A DNA stretch of 64,000 bases from Baylisascaris procyonis (lineage: Eukaryota; Nematoda; Chromadorea; Rhabditida; Ascarididae). A program made the position numbers and the translations under genes. The DNA lies in NCBI GenBank assembly GCA_037389465.1, contig JAZARR010000059.1:7401001-7465000 (forward strand), read 5' to 3'. Of this stretch, positions 1 through 12,600 are shown piece by piece; the first letter of the stretch is position 1, and each line of letters starts with the position of its first letter. The notes below the pieces were generated by a model. That model was not told where the DNA came from. It saw only the letters and a list, made by a program, of their open reading frames with translations, and did not search any database.

Positions 1-331
1 CGTAGGTAAAGAAACATCATTCATGAAACCAATTTAGCAGATCGCTGACAATTAATGAAACATGCCTAATAATGCACTTATATTTTAACCTAATCTAAGA
101 TTCCGCAATAAAATTAGCCTTTCTGATCCTGTCAGTTGCAAAAGTGTTACCCGAGGTACAAATTTGGTCAAATCTTATAGCTTTGATCATTGCATCAAAA
201 CTCTAGCCTCAGCTCGTCATATTGCATTTTGCAGGCGCCAATTCCCAAAAGCGCAAATACATTTTGGAACTGTAATGGGAACGAAGAATCAGAGAATTAC
301 TTGCGAAACTTATAGCATCTTTTCTTTACAG

Positions 332-492
332 AACTGAAAGACGCTCTCGAAATTGGCCAGGAGTTAATTGAACGCCAACCTGGATGTCAAATGTCCAGAG
401 AAAGCGGCGAAATATTCAGCCCGGAACGGTCAGTAATTTACAGGTTTTCCAGATTTGAATATAGCATAAATACGAACATAAACATAAATGTC

Positions 493-572
<80 letters not shown>

Positions 573-3500
573 ACGCACTTGACCATGTAAAGTGCCAAGT
601 GTACTTAACGTAACCAAGTTAAGTACACCTAGCCAGGTTAAGTACTACTGCTTCAGTGACTATTCTAATACGGCATTATCAACAGTGGGCGTAGACGTGT
701 CTTTATCGTTACTCCTCTGCTATTAATATGGGAGCTAACGATTAAGGTCACAGCTGAAAGTATATCTGTAACATCTAGTTACTCAATGTGCTGCCCTCAT
801 TTTTTTCATATGAGCAGTATTGTAATATCTCTGAACCAGCAAGAGGTCGTAATAACGACATTAACAGATATGAACCATTTGAGGTATTATCAACTCCGAA
901 ACGAAGAAGAATCTGTAGCACTTAATACAGGTCTCACCATCGAGCAAACTCTTCTAAGCGTCAGAGAGCTAAATCATATGCTTATCGCAGTTCTCGAACC
1001 TCTTTACGACCATATTCTCACCGAAGATAGAAAGGCATGTTCTTAGCGTTTCGTTTTTCCGACTAAGAAGGAAGCCGTAGATGAGGAGAGCGTAGAGTAT
1101 TTGGAACGAAATGTTTCTCCGTTAAATGCTAATCTTTTTGGTAGCTGAAGCGCAAAAGCAGGGTAGCAAATGAGTTTAAAGTCATTTAAATTGTAATGTT
1201 CAAAACATAAGCCATTTCAATCAAATGGATTGATCGCTGTGCTGCATAGAATGCTGCTTCCTGTGGGAGCAGATGGCCCAGAACTGGAGATGAAAATCGC
1301 TGGAATTTCGCGAAAATTACAGTTTAAACGTTGCAACCAGCAGATTTTTATTGGTCAGGCATTTCTCTCGTGCTGCAAATGTCTTCGGCCATTTCCAGCG
1401 TTCGTCAAGATTGACGTAAGGACTGTGGTTTAGCGATTCCCACAGGTTTCGCAGCATTTGTGCTACATACTCAATGATCAACACTCTAGCAATGCGATCA
1501 TGTAGCGTAATGAAGCTTGAAATCGGCGATGTGAGATGGTGGTTTTCTTTGAGTGATTTCATAGACTATGTTCTGTTAAATATTTTTATATCAAAAGTAT
1601 GACCCGACATTTGGCACTCCTTACATACTTTATGTTGCGTGAATATGCATGTACTACACCTGTTCAGTGACCGCGCAGTATCCAATTTATAGTTTTATGG
1701 CCGACATTTATTCAAATTTTTCCGGGTTCACGAAATACGATGAGGTATATCGGCTTAGAGGGTTTTTGAGGCTCTCGTTTGTTCAATTCTAGATTGCGAG
1801 CCGAACTAAATTTAGCTACATCATAAGCCATTATCGAAGTTTATAACTAATGATGGAACTTACAGGCAATAAAATATGTCGGAATAGAAGACAACGAATA
1901 TTTTCAAGATTACGTCGCACTCAGCAGAGATATTCAACGGCTCAACGTTGAGGATGCTAATCGATGGGAAAAAATCGCCATCTTTGTGAATATTCACAAT
2001 ATTATGCTGATACATGCGTTCACAAAATATGGCTCACCGAACGACGTTTGGCAACGAAGAAAGGTTAGAAATACAGTTGTGCTAAGGAAAATCTTTTAGG
2101 TTTTCTTCGCATATTTACTTGCCTACAGCAAATCAATCGACAATAAACGAAGCACATTTAACTGTGCAAGTCAAAACGATGCAATTGCGGTAACAAACCC
2201 ACTCGCCAATAATTGCATATGGTTGACAACTTCTTTCTCTACTTTGCTGTTTTCATCTTTTGTATTTAACGGTTGTATTGCTATATTTTCAAGCTTCTCA
2301 ACAGCACATATTACGTGATCGGAGGACAACTGTACTCACTGCAGTCAATCCTCAACGGTATTCTTCGAGGTAACAAACGCGGAGTTAATATGCTTTGGGA
2401 ACCGTTTGGCAGCCAAGATCGGCGTCTTCACGTAAGCATGGTTTTCTTGCAGTATCATTGAATATACTTAATGCTAGACGATTCCCTCCCCAGCAGTAAA
2501 CAATAATGTGAAATCATTAAAATAAAGTCAGGTCGCTTCTCTCTTGCGGAACTGCCATGTTTAGTATCTTTGAAACGTTGCCACCGTTGTTTATGGTCGA
2601 ACAACAGCAAGCACCTCGCACTTTTTTTGCTCCCGTCCGTTGGTACTCAAAGTCGGTTGATCAGGCGTTTTCTGTTGTATTTCTGGGCCCATTGCTCTTT
2701 TCGCGTTTATATCTCATCGGACACAATACGCATCAAACAAACAACATCTAGAGAGCATACACTTCACAATCAACCAAAGAAATTCCGACAAACATCAATC
2801 AGTTTATAAGCAATGGAATTGCGGATTCGAGGGATTCAATGAAAAGTTGCATTTGAATTGCTCATTTCCAAAAACCTGCAAAGCAAACAACGGTCACGAG
2901 CATTCTGTCTCATTGGTGAGTATTTGGAAAGTCGTGAATGAAACATTATGGTGACTAGTAAAACGTTAATTGCGAAGTGCAATGTACATCAAAAATAAGG
3001 CGCAACGGTGGTTCCGGTCTTGATACGACACTAAGTAGTAGATTCGCCCTGAATACAGATTCCATTATGTTACGCTGAATGCTGCGAACTATCACTGTCA
3101 TGTAACTCCACATTTCCTATTCAAACACCTCACCATCTCTACTTATGAAATGCCTGGCGCATCCATTTCCAGTTACTTCCTTCCAGCTTAGCACCTCTTC
3201 CGACAGTTGTTTTTTTCGAGATGTTATTGCTCTTTTGCTCCACCCCAAAACGCTTGGTTCAACGCGATGGCCCGTATTAACCCCATCCTTTAAGGGTCAA
3301 ACACTGTTATCTAGAAACCTTCCGCAACTTTACACTTCCGGCACTGCGCTCAACATCTAGTTCATATTTCCAGTTCACATTTCCCAATGCATCAAAGATT
3401 TCTGTTATCGCCTCAAGATTATAAAATAGCAGAATTTATGAGCAATCCTAACCGATGATTCATTCTGACTATTTTTGCGGTTGTTTCAGTTAGCGTTGAG

Positions 3501-4561
3501 TGGACCAGAACCGTTGGTGCATTTCGCGGTGAATTATGGCACTAGGTCGGGGCCCCCGATTCGTCTTTATTCAGTCGAGGTTTGTTCAACTCAACTCTGA
3601 CAATTAGCATTGTTATTAAATGCTACTGGTCTTAAAACATAACTCATCTCAGATTTTATAGCAGTACATAACGGGGGAGGGGAGGAGGTGTATGTAGATG
3701 AATGTGGGCTGCTAGTGTAGGATGACAAGGCGAAACTTATGGGAAGATCCTGCGACTAAGAAAAAAATTTGGCTTCTTCTCATGATGTGAACGAAGCACT
3801 CTTCAGCTGCAGCATCCTCTAAAATTACGAAGGTAATAATACTGATGCGAGAGTAGTTCCAGTAATACATCATCTGAACCACAAGAGCTATGCCGCTAAA
3901 GCACCCAGTCGAATGGTGGTGATTGATGAAATTGCAGAACGTCATTGAAGAAATGAAATCCGCTGCAAGAGAGTTCCTTTCTTGCGAAGACAACCTCCTC
4001 ATCGACGTCAAGAAATCGACTATTTTCTTACCATGTATTTTCAATTGGTATGCGGAGGATTTTGGTCGCTCAAAGAGGAAGGTAATTAATTCCTTTATGA
4101 TCATCGTAATCGATCACGGTCTGCAATAATTACTTATAACTATCAAGTTTTGTTGCTAACAGCGAACGACGATGTCGAATTTAGCGGTCGGAGGGTAGCA
4201 TTCATCAGCATCGTTAAATCTGAAAAATAGGAAAATAGGACATGTTTGGAGAGTGTAGTCTTAATCAACATTTCCGCTAAAAATCAAGGCACATTACATA
4301 CTCAAGTACGGACAAATGTGTTCACACAACATTCATGAGTACACTGATTGTTACCGCAGTGGTAACTCATTCCATCAAAGGATGCTCATCGGCGTATTTA
4401 TTCACTGTTTAATATAGAATCGATAATGCTTTAAGCTGATCCAATGGGTGATAGATGTGCTCGACGAAGGCGAAATGAAGGCGAACCTCATAAAGATGTG
4501 TCAAACAAACGCGTTTGCGGTTGATTACCTCCATTACGACTGGACGCATAATATCGTCTAA
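332..4561 (+). CDS. DUF547-domain protein, 3' part (7 exons, 5' end not resolved)
   Basis: Exons at 332-443, 818-1034, 1866-2063, 2294-2431, 3490-3579, 3938-4081 and 4436-4561 join in phase to a TAA at 4559-4561. An AATAAA at 4560-4565 overlaps this stop. The product matches the DUF547 family (PF04784) in order: [14 protein letters not shown], then [20 protein letters not shown], then [20 protein letters not shown], then [17 protein letters not shown], and a closing HYDWTHNIV. In the family the first block is a conserved NxxN-type helix and the GTRSGPP block corresponds to the C/G-rich ALNCGAKSCPP motif; here the usual cysteines are T and G. No biochemical function is established for DUF547. 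The exons before 1866 form a less conserved helical lead-in. In animal relatives a DEP or glutaredoxin-like domain can precede it, but I cannot see one here. The intron after 1034 starts with GC. The true start lies left of 332 or outside the window. Confidence 0.85.
496..570. repeat. (TA)n microsatellite
   Basis: About 75 bp of uninterrupted TA dinucleotides within the first resolved intron of the DUF547 gene. Open frames of alternating Tyr-Ile codons on both strands here are artefacts of the repeat. Confidence 0.97.
599..646. repeat. 11-bp inverted repeat plus a third partial copy
   Basis: GTGTACTTAAC at 599-609 is followed after 8 bases by its exact reverse complement at 618-628. A third copy of the inner GTTAAGTAC lies at 638-646. 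It sits 28 bases after the (TA)n tract, inside an intron. Its role is unknown; it may be a cruciform-prone remnant of a small repeat. Confidence 0.7.
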
Positions 4562-7412
4562 TAAAGGTTCAACGTTGCTTAACGAGATATGCGAATAAGT
4601 CGTGCTTCAAGACACCAGATCCCCAGCTGATGAAAGCTGATCTCAAGACGTCTTTTTCAGGAAAGATAAACAAACTTTGACAATAATTTTGTCTTTGCTC
4701 AATACAGAGAACGTCATCAACGTTTGCTCAGCCTGTACCACCGCAACACTGCAGGTCTGTAAACGATCGAGCGAACATTAGCAACACCTAAACACTATTT
4801 GTTTATGCAGAAAATTATCCTCGGCTTTTCCTTATTTTCTATAAATCAACCGTAAGCTCGATGGTACCTTGCGAACCACAGAATGTTGTTTTCCTTGGAG
4901 TTGCAAGAAACAAGTGTATATTACCGTATTTATAACAGCACAGACCAATTTTTTAACGCAGAATACCGCAGCGTCACAACATCAATGAGCACAGCACGAC
5001 TAATGGAACAACAGAAACTCCCTGTAGATGAGGTATCCTTAATTGCATTTAGCTAACATTAGACTCGGAAGAAAGGGTGAAAAGGGGAGGGGAAAGAGAA
5101 ACAGCGTAATAAATCAGAACTATTATCTGAAAGAAGACATCGAGGCGGTCCACCATAATCGTTTGACAAATTAGAGACACAGGGAAGGTAGGTGTAGCAA
5201 CTCGACGCAGAAATTGCTCCAAGAGGTGAGTGAATAACCAGACTGAGATAATTAGACTGTCAGAACGATCAGCCGTTATTCTTCAGACGCCAACAATTAA
5301 AGTTGGATGCGACATTAATCATTATACAAATGAAAAAAAAAACGAATGAATGGGCACAGTGACTGGGCAAAGAAAAACAAACAGTATTTGATATAACTCA
5401 ATCAGATAGAAGTTGACGACCAAAAAACATGGATGCAAATAGTAACTACTTTGTCCTCTTTTTATTTCGCCCAATATTAAAAAGCTTGCAAAAATAACAA
5501 AACATGAGAGTAAAACAAACCGCACATATGCAATTACCTTCTTTCATGCAGCCGTTCATGGCCCCTCTTGTAATCTCTCCAGTGACACATCGTCTCGACT
5601 GCTAGTCAGTCCTCTTCTAAGACCGAAAAAGTAAACCAGTATATAAAACCTCCCCAATTCCTGGTGAATAAATACGACAATAAATTCATAACTTCATCAC
5701 TTTCTCCATTATTTCAGTTGGCATTTACAACTCTACGAATCAACGAAATTGATAAATGAAGCAAAACAAAATGAAGAAAATATCTGAACATCATAAATGC
5801 ATAACAATAATTACTACTTCACAAAAATCGGTTCATTTTGTTCCAATTTTCGGACATAATTGAACAACGCTAAAAAGAATAGGTCGGAGCGGCGGAGAGG
5901 CAGAGGAAAGCAAGGAATCAAATAACGCGAATCGCGACGTTGCTCAGATTCTTTCTGAGGCACAACGTTGGAAGGAATCACCCCTTCATGACTAAAAGTG
6001 ATAAGAAGAGCGTTTGATATCTTAGCGATCCGAACAGACTTCAGTTCTTTAGGTGGGAAGCCGCGTTATTCTAAAGAATTATTAGTGGATGACCACCTGA
6101 AGGACGGAAGACGGAAGTGGCTGGAAATGCAATATACACAAGAGCCCAAAGCGAAGCAAACAGACAGCATTCAAAGCAAGAGGTAGAAATAAATATAGAG
6201 AACGCTCAAGAGCACAGGTCAAAATACAGCTTTTGCATGCTCATTGGTACTGTTATCCCCACAGGCTTTTCTATTAAGCAGATCCATTAAACTTTTTAAG
6301 GTCAAGCTTGTGGTGGATCGATGGTAAACTTGACTTCATAGTCAAACTTTTTCTAAAAGAAGCAAAACATGCCTCCTCCATACCATATCTGTTCTGCTCC
6401 CTGATAGCTCCCAAACTGAATCAATTTCTCTCCTCCCCTTCGATGATCGCCCGTCAAGAAACAACCATCCACTTGGTCCTCTTTGAGGGTGATAAACCAA
6501 AAAACAACCCGCCGCATAACTCTGCGCAATAAATTCGGAATGCGTTTACAGCTTAAACCTATTGCCGAAAACGTGAGAGAATTTATTGCACTAATGAGAA
6601 GACGACAGATGCGATTGGATAGGTTCATATCACCAGTGACGTCCTATTTGAGATAAAGAAAACCTTTGTACAACGACGATCCGATGAAGTAAAGCTCCAG
6701 CAAACGGATGAAGACCACACTGCCGTTGACGTATGACCATCTCTGGAAACTGGAAACGCCAACCGACAAAGACCATTCATGCACGAACAGAACATGAATG
6801 GGAAGAACTAGCCGAGCTCCATGACCTCAATAAACGCGACTTTCAAAGCGCAACAATAGATGGAGAATAATTCGAAATTGGCAGCATTGAATTGAACAGA
6901 AAATTCATTTTCTAGTACAAAACTAATTAAAACTATAACGAAAACCAAAAACAAATACGAAAAGAAACAGGAGAGCGGTTGCAGAGGAAGAGGAGAAACA
7001 ACGACGTTCTAGTAGCCATTTCCAACTCTAAATCAGAGACACTGAGGAAATCAGTTACCTTTCGTCCTTTCGCAATCCGACGTTTCAGTGCTTCTCAAAC
7101 GCTTATCGAATAAAACAAGCATAGGTCATAGGCGAAGCAATGTTACTGCTTCTTCATCAACGCTTCACATATACACATCTACATATTTAAAAAAAAAACT
7201 CAAGTTTCCCCTGAGAAGAGGAACCATTTGACTGTATAAATCCACAGGAGAAGGGGGCAAAAAAGCAATTACATCCAAAAAAAGAACGGTGACGTGCATA
7301 GGAAAAAAAATGTTCTCAGCCTATCACTGATAATTACGAAACATTTGTCAACGGAACCCGCCATTTTATGATAGGGAACAACTAAAACGTAAACGCTTAA
7401 GGTTGCAAGCAC

Positions 7413-7487
7413 CTGCAAAGTTGCCGAATAAAGGAAGCGCACCATGCCAAACATAAACGGTTGATGAGCGAATTGGAAAATGACTAC
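7413..7487 (-). CDS. Candidate internal exon of unknown minus-strand gene
   Basis: Read on the minus strand, a strong acceptor (TTTTTTTTCTAG) precedes exactly 25 in-phase codons. These end in CAG followed by a GTGCTT donor. The encoded stretch is hydrophobic (VVIFQFAHQPFMFGMVRFLY then SATLQ), like part of a membrane segment. I do not recognise the family. It could pair with the exon-like frame at 8719-8935, but their order and phase are not proven. Confidence 0.3.
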
Positions 7488-8025
7488 CTAGAAAAAAAAT
7501 ATTCCTTCAGCCGTAAGGAGAACGTTTTTGTGCGTGTGATAGCTCTGACTTCACTTCCTGTCCTGTCAAGGCAGCTAGTGCAATAGATTTGTTTAAGGCC
7601 CATCAAAGTGCTTTTCCAAATATTCTTATACGATCTACTTGGAACCACGCAAGTCTTCAGCGCCCCTTACCCTGTAATAAAAAAGTGACCCTTAATGTGT
7701 TATGATTTTTCCAGTGCCGATGGTAGTTGTTTAGAATATTTTACTGGGCAGTAAGAGTCCCATTAGTTTGTATGAGTAGCCTGAAGGCAATATTCCATGC
7801 TTTTGGCTTATTGCCAAAACTTAGGAAGTAAACCATTACACCTTGTGAACCACTGAGGGCAATCGACCTTCCTTTGAACGTTTTTCTCGTAAATCCGACC
7901 GTCCTCGACCTATACAACCAACTTTGTAATAATAGCTCCTATTTTTAGGTTCCTGCCAAAAATTGAAAAGTGAGCCTGTAGACTGCACCACGTTGGGATT
8001 CGATGGGCCCTCCACAGAATTTAAA

Positions 8026-8691
8026 TCAGATCGTCAAATGTCCTTGACATGTACGGGTAACCTCATAATACGCCGTATACTCATGACTTAATGTCACAAG
8101 TTCAGAAATAAGCCGTTCGCCTGACCTTTTGAAAACAAAACGTGGGTTCCTATAACGTTTCCACCGAATCCCCTGTGGTCGACGGTAAATCGAATGTATC
8201 AACATATCAGAAAACATAAAAATAAATAAATTACGCAAAGAGGGACAATTGGAAGCGTCACAACGGACTCGTCGGCGAATACAGTTAAGTGATTTTTCAC
8301 TGAAACAAATTCTATGCAATCCATCGAGGGAAAGAGGGATGGAAATGGAAAGAAAGACAGTGAGAGAGGAAGAGCACAGAAGTGCAATGTGCATAACGGA
8401 TAACGGCCTCGAACCGATATGGACCAGTCGTCCTCCCTTTTTCCATACATGATTAATAAAATCACCACTCCTGGTCAGCAAGACGAGTGGCACATTGTCC
8501 TTTTCTAAAGAAATGAAGAAAGGACTAAGAAAAACCAACAAACGCGTACTGAAACTTGCATAAGACCGACCTCGAATCTGTAGGTTATGAAACAAACAAG
8601 CAAAAATCCAAGGCAAATATGATTGAAGATGGGTATTGTATACCACAAACGAATAGCCCACAAGTACCGGAATGTTGGCCGGATATAACAA
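8026..8691 (-). other. Unexplained 221-codon open reading frame
   Basis: An uninterrupted frame from ATG to TGA on the minus strand, unusually long for non-coding DNA of this base composition. The translation is rich in Leu, Ser and Arg with several hydrophobic patches, and has no motif I know. The opposite strand is also partly open (8249-8452), which weakens the case. It may hold one or more real exons joined by read-through intron, or may be chance. Confidence 0.2.
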
Positions 8692-8718
8692 GGTGTAAAA
8701 GTTACTGTAGTATGCATG

Positions 8719-8935
8719 TCACGTATCTGGTATGAACACATCATTACTCGCGAGGATGTGACTCGTCGTAGTACCGTTAATCGTCACTAGTTGCTCGTTA
8801 GCGCATTGCTCGTAATTAGCATAAGTCACAATGTCGACAGTCGCGTCCACCGTAACACCACCGCCTGTCGACGTTGGATAACTAGTAATATCATCCAGCA
8901 AAACATCCCGCTTACAGCGTCGTTTATCATAAAAC
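8719..8935 (-). CDS. Candidate exon, possibly extracellular part of a membrane receptor
   Basis: An acceptor (GCTTGCAG) is followed by an open frame with ordinary protein composition, ending either at a TGA or at a GTGACA donor after DVFIPDT. Within it, GGGVTVDATVDIVTYANYEQ followed by NEQLVTI resembles in pattern the first beta strands of Cys-loop ligand-gated channels (V.V...V.I....I.E). I could not find the following WxD strand or the Cys loop nearby, so the family assignment is a weak inference. A second frame across the same DNA is also open for about 60 codons. Confidence 0.28.
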
Positions 8936-9631
8936 CTGCAAGCAGCAGCCATCTATTTCGGCCCCCTACAAACAAAACCAAAAATACAATAAAGTACAAC
9001 TGATGCAAAACACTAATCTGCCATCCAAGAAAATAGCAAGAATGAGTCCGTTAGGCATCGTTAATCTGAGGATCACAAAATCTGAGCATAAATTTTATCA
9101 GTCCGATGCCAGCTCCCCATGTGAAAATCTCCATTTATGCTCTAGCACATCTCCGACCACCTTTACCTCGTGCTGAAGGAACTGCAAGTGCCCTTAGTTG
9201 TCGTCTATAAAATGTGAGAAAAAACCACCTTGATACTGCATCAAATGTCCAGTGACACTTATGTGCACACAATGCGAAAGAATGCATGATTCGCTCTCAG
9301 GAGTTTCTTTTTAGCAGCTAATACTTCAACATAAAAAATTGGCGCATGTTTTAACCGTAAGGCGCAACCAACCGTCCAACCAGGTGAACCGCTGAAATGA
9401 TGTCCATTTGGCGAGGTACGACTGTCATTAAACTCTTCTTTGGACTCCCCAACAATAAGACTGCTTTTGCAATTACTACCTATGCTTTGGCCTTCTTAAT
9501 AAAATCTTGCTGCAATTTCTAAAGAAGCGTTGCAATAAAACTATGCAACAAATATATGAGCATATCGCAGATGCCATGCCAAGCCATCACCAAAAGCGTT
9601 ATAATTTTATACGCTCAATTTCATGAGCGTC

Positions 9632-12600
9632 TTATTGTTTGTATCTCATGCAGTCGCATATTCTTGCTCGACAGTAAAAAGACCTTTGCAAAATGCCTCG
9701 CAAAATACTGCCAGGAAGCCGCTGATGCTGTCGGATTAGATCCTGTACTTCTTCTTTTACTCTTCGCTTTACATCTTCAGGTGACGTCCCGGCTATAAAC
9801 TTGATCGGTTTCCCAAGATGAGTTCTGCAATATTATTCCTCAATTACAGCATGCCTGTGCAAAACAACATTCATTTATGTTCAAATCATTTAAAAGCTTT
9901 TATAGAACCCTCCTAGAGACCGCCTTCCTTCATAAAATATATAGGTGTTTAGTCTTTAAGCAAATATTCGGAGACGAGATCACATACAGTGAGTGGTCTT
10001 AACTTTCCATTTCATCAAATCTCTTCTGTCATCATTACTCCACTTCACTAATCACTGCCGCCAACAGCTGCACTCCGATTCTCAACCAAAATAATTCTGC
10101 ATGGCGTTGGAGGCACGAAGGAAAAGCAATCAAATTACTGAAGAAATCGATTGATGACACGCCCAAATACAAAACCTGATTACTAGGAATACAGCAGTAT
10201 TAGTTTCAACCCCCTCCCCCATCCCCCATAAGCACAGATAAATAAGCAAGAGGAAAGCGAACATCATTTTCACGGGAAAACCGCCATAGATGGGGCATAA
10301 TGGTAGACGTGACTTCTCGTATATCCATCGGAACATCTCTGAAAACTGTGTTCTTTATAACATGTTGATTGATTGCCAAATAAAAATCGCATCATCACAA
10401 CCAGCAAATCCTTGTAACGCAATACCCCAAAACCCATAGCACAATTCAGCTCTGCCAAATCACAATAAAAAATAGACAGTGTGCAATTAGGCACTTGAAT
10501 ACCCCAATATTCCACCAGTCTTCTCGAGGCTCATATTAAAGTGTACCTCGTCATAAATGGCTAATGACGATAATTACACATTGTGAACATCTCGCAATCT
10601 AGCAAGCAGTTTCATCTGCTGGACACTACAGTGGGTTTATATAACCGCCGGTTAGAATTCAGTTTAAGGGCAAAATGATGTCTGTTTTTGAAAACAACAA
10701 TGGAAAGGAATACTTAGTGTGTAGATTCTTTCATGGATCACCTCTCCCTCACATCGACAGTCAATAAAAAAGAGATTACAACCACTCTCCAACTGATCAA
10801 TCGAAAGAAATCAAAAATCAGACTTCTTCCCCATCGCGGTGTTCTGAATGCGTCTCGACAATTCTCAGTGAACATCGGTATGACCGGCTGCAAATACAAA
10901 AATTACTAGAGATGAGCACAGACGAGCAATTCTACCATTCGAAATCTCAGCATGATTGCGACACAGTCGATGAACGGAAGGAAAAGGTGGGAAGGGAGTG
11001 AGGAGAACAGGAGATTGCGGAACTCACTTTATGGCTGTGTGGCCATAACTTGCAATCATATGTCGTATCGCAAAAGTAAGCCTAGCGTAGAGCAAAGCCA
11101 CCCCCCCCCCTACCTTCACCTGCTAGAATGCCCTCTGAAAGAAACATATTAAATAAAAAAATCAAGTTACAGAAGTCTAGATGACTTGTTGCACTTCCCC
11201 TGTGGTTCCTGATGGTGCAATGACTTGCCTTCACAGTGTCGAAATATGTACAGTTCTTGCGATATTCGCAGTCATCTGATGTATCGAGCATACTATTTAC
11301 ACATGATGTGCTGTGTTGGTTACACTGCACAAGCTTTACTTCTGAGACCTCCTTCCATAAGTTCCTAGAAAGCGCTACTAACGCTGACCGGATTGCTTTC
11401 TCTTTTCTCAATTACTTGTTTGCTTTGCAACAAACAGTAATATCAAGAAAGTATTGTGCATCATCCGCGACGTTCTGAACTTCTAAGCACAGGTACTGGA
11501 AGGGATAGCAGGGAATAGGAAAGATAGGTGAATACGGCGAATGGGAGATATTTTTGCTAGGGAGAAGGAAAATGGCCCCTGTTAATAGCTGGGAGTAGAG
11601 GTCCATTCGTATAGACATTTTCATCTGCCGCTGAAAGACATTCATTAAGCAGGTTAATCAATGCCATAAATGATGACTTCAATAATAAACGAACCGTATC
11701 GGCTCCTACGACGACTTTCGCGAAGCCAAGCCGACGACCCCACATAATGTTATAACGGGAAGGATCCGAGAAAAGAGCTTCTCTTACACCTCCAGGTGCA
11801 ATACACAACAAATGCCCGTCCTTTAATCGTGCGATACAGTCTTCGACGGTGCCCGGCGTTATGCAAAACACTTTGCAAATCATGCCCCAGCCTAAACTTA
11901 ACAACTATTCAACCAATATGTTGCAACTCTCGTCAAAGCAAGTGCAATCATTCAACTGCACTTAAACCCTCGAGAGATATGATTGAAGGATTTATATACC
12001 CTGTAGCACATAAATGGCGTAATTAAACATTTTAACAACCGCATCCGACAAAGACATCTTTCAATCGTTACATGCTGCAAACGGAAAGATGTGGCATAAG
12101 GCTTCGATTACTCTCTGAACATGACATTCTGAATGCAAATGACATGCGTAAGATGAATGGAAAGATGTGGCACTTATGAACACACAAAACAATGAAGAAA
12201 TAAGAGATAAAGCCTCTCACTACTACACCTGCTGAGTGAATATGCCAAATCTCCTTCTTTTCGTTGCACTGCCGATAGCAGCGCTTCATTATGGTTTCCT
12301 GAATGGATATAGTTAAGTGCACTCGCTGATCTGAGGTGAAACTTGCCGGGCATCTTAAAGATGAATTTGTCTCCAACGCAATGCAACGTCCTTTTTTTAT
12401 GAAGCATACACTTCGCAATAACGTAGTAGACATCGATTGGCAGTGTGCCGTGATAATAAAGAAATAACGCCGGTCCCTCATCTGGTACGTTCTCTATACC
12501 TTGTATCTCATAGCCTAAACAAAAAGCATATAGAATAAATAACATATTCTTATCCTTGCACCATCTTCAAGACAAACCACCATTAAATAAAAAATTATAT

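Larger units (their letters stand above)
4562..9631. other. 5 kb stretch without a recognised gene
   Basis: This lies between the 3' ends of the DUF547 gene (+) and TMEM68 (-). I recognised no conserved protein. Low-complexity purine-rich and A-rich stretches dominate 5,050-7,200. Three things stand out and are listed separately: a splice-bounded minus-strand exon at 7413-7487, a 221-codon open frame at 8026-8691 (-), and an exon-like frame at 8719-8935 (-). They could belong to one unrecognised minus-strand gene. A short plus-strand frame near 4931-5032, bounded by AG and GT, may be another exon, but nothing supports it further. Confidence 0.5.

Noticed and set aside
235..271. Possible upstream exon of the DUF547 gene after a TTTTGCAG acceptor
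   Set aside because: Joining its GTAATG donor to the exon at 332 makes a TAA stop in one frame and breaks phase in the others.
391..598. Tyr-Ile repeat open frames on both strands (also at 16226-16498 and 24741-25134)
   Set aside because: They are translations of (TA)n microsatellites, not genes.
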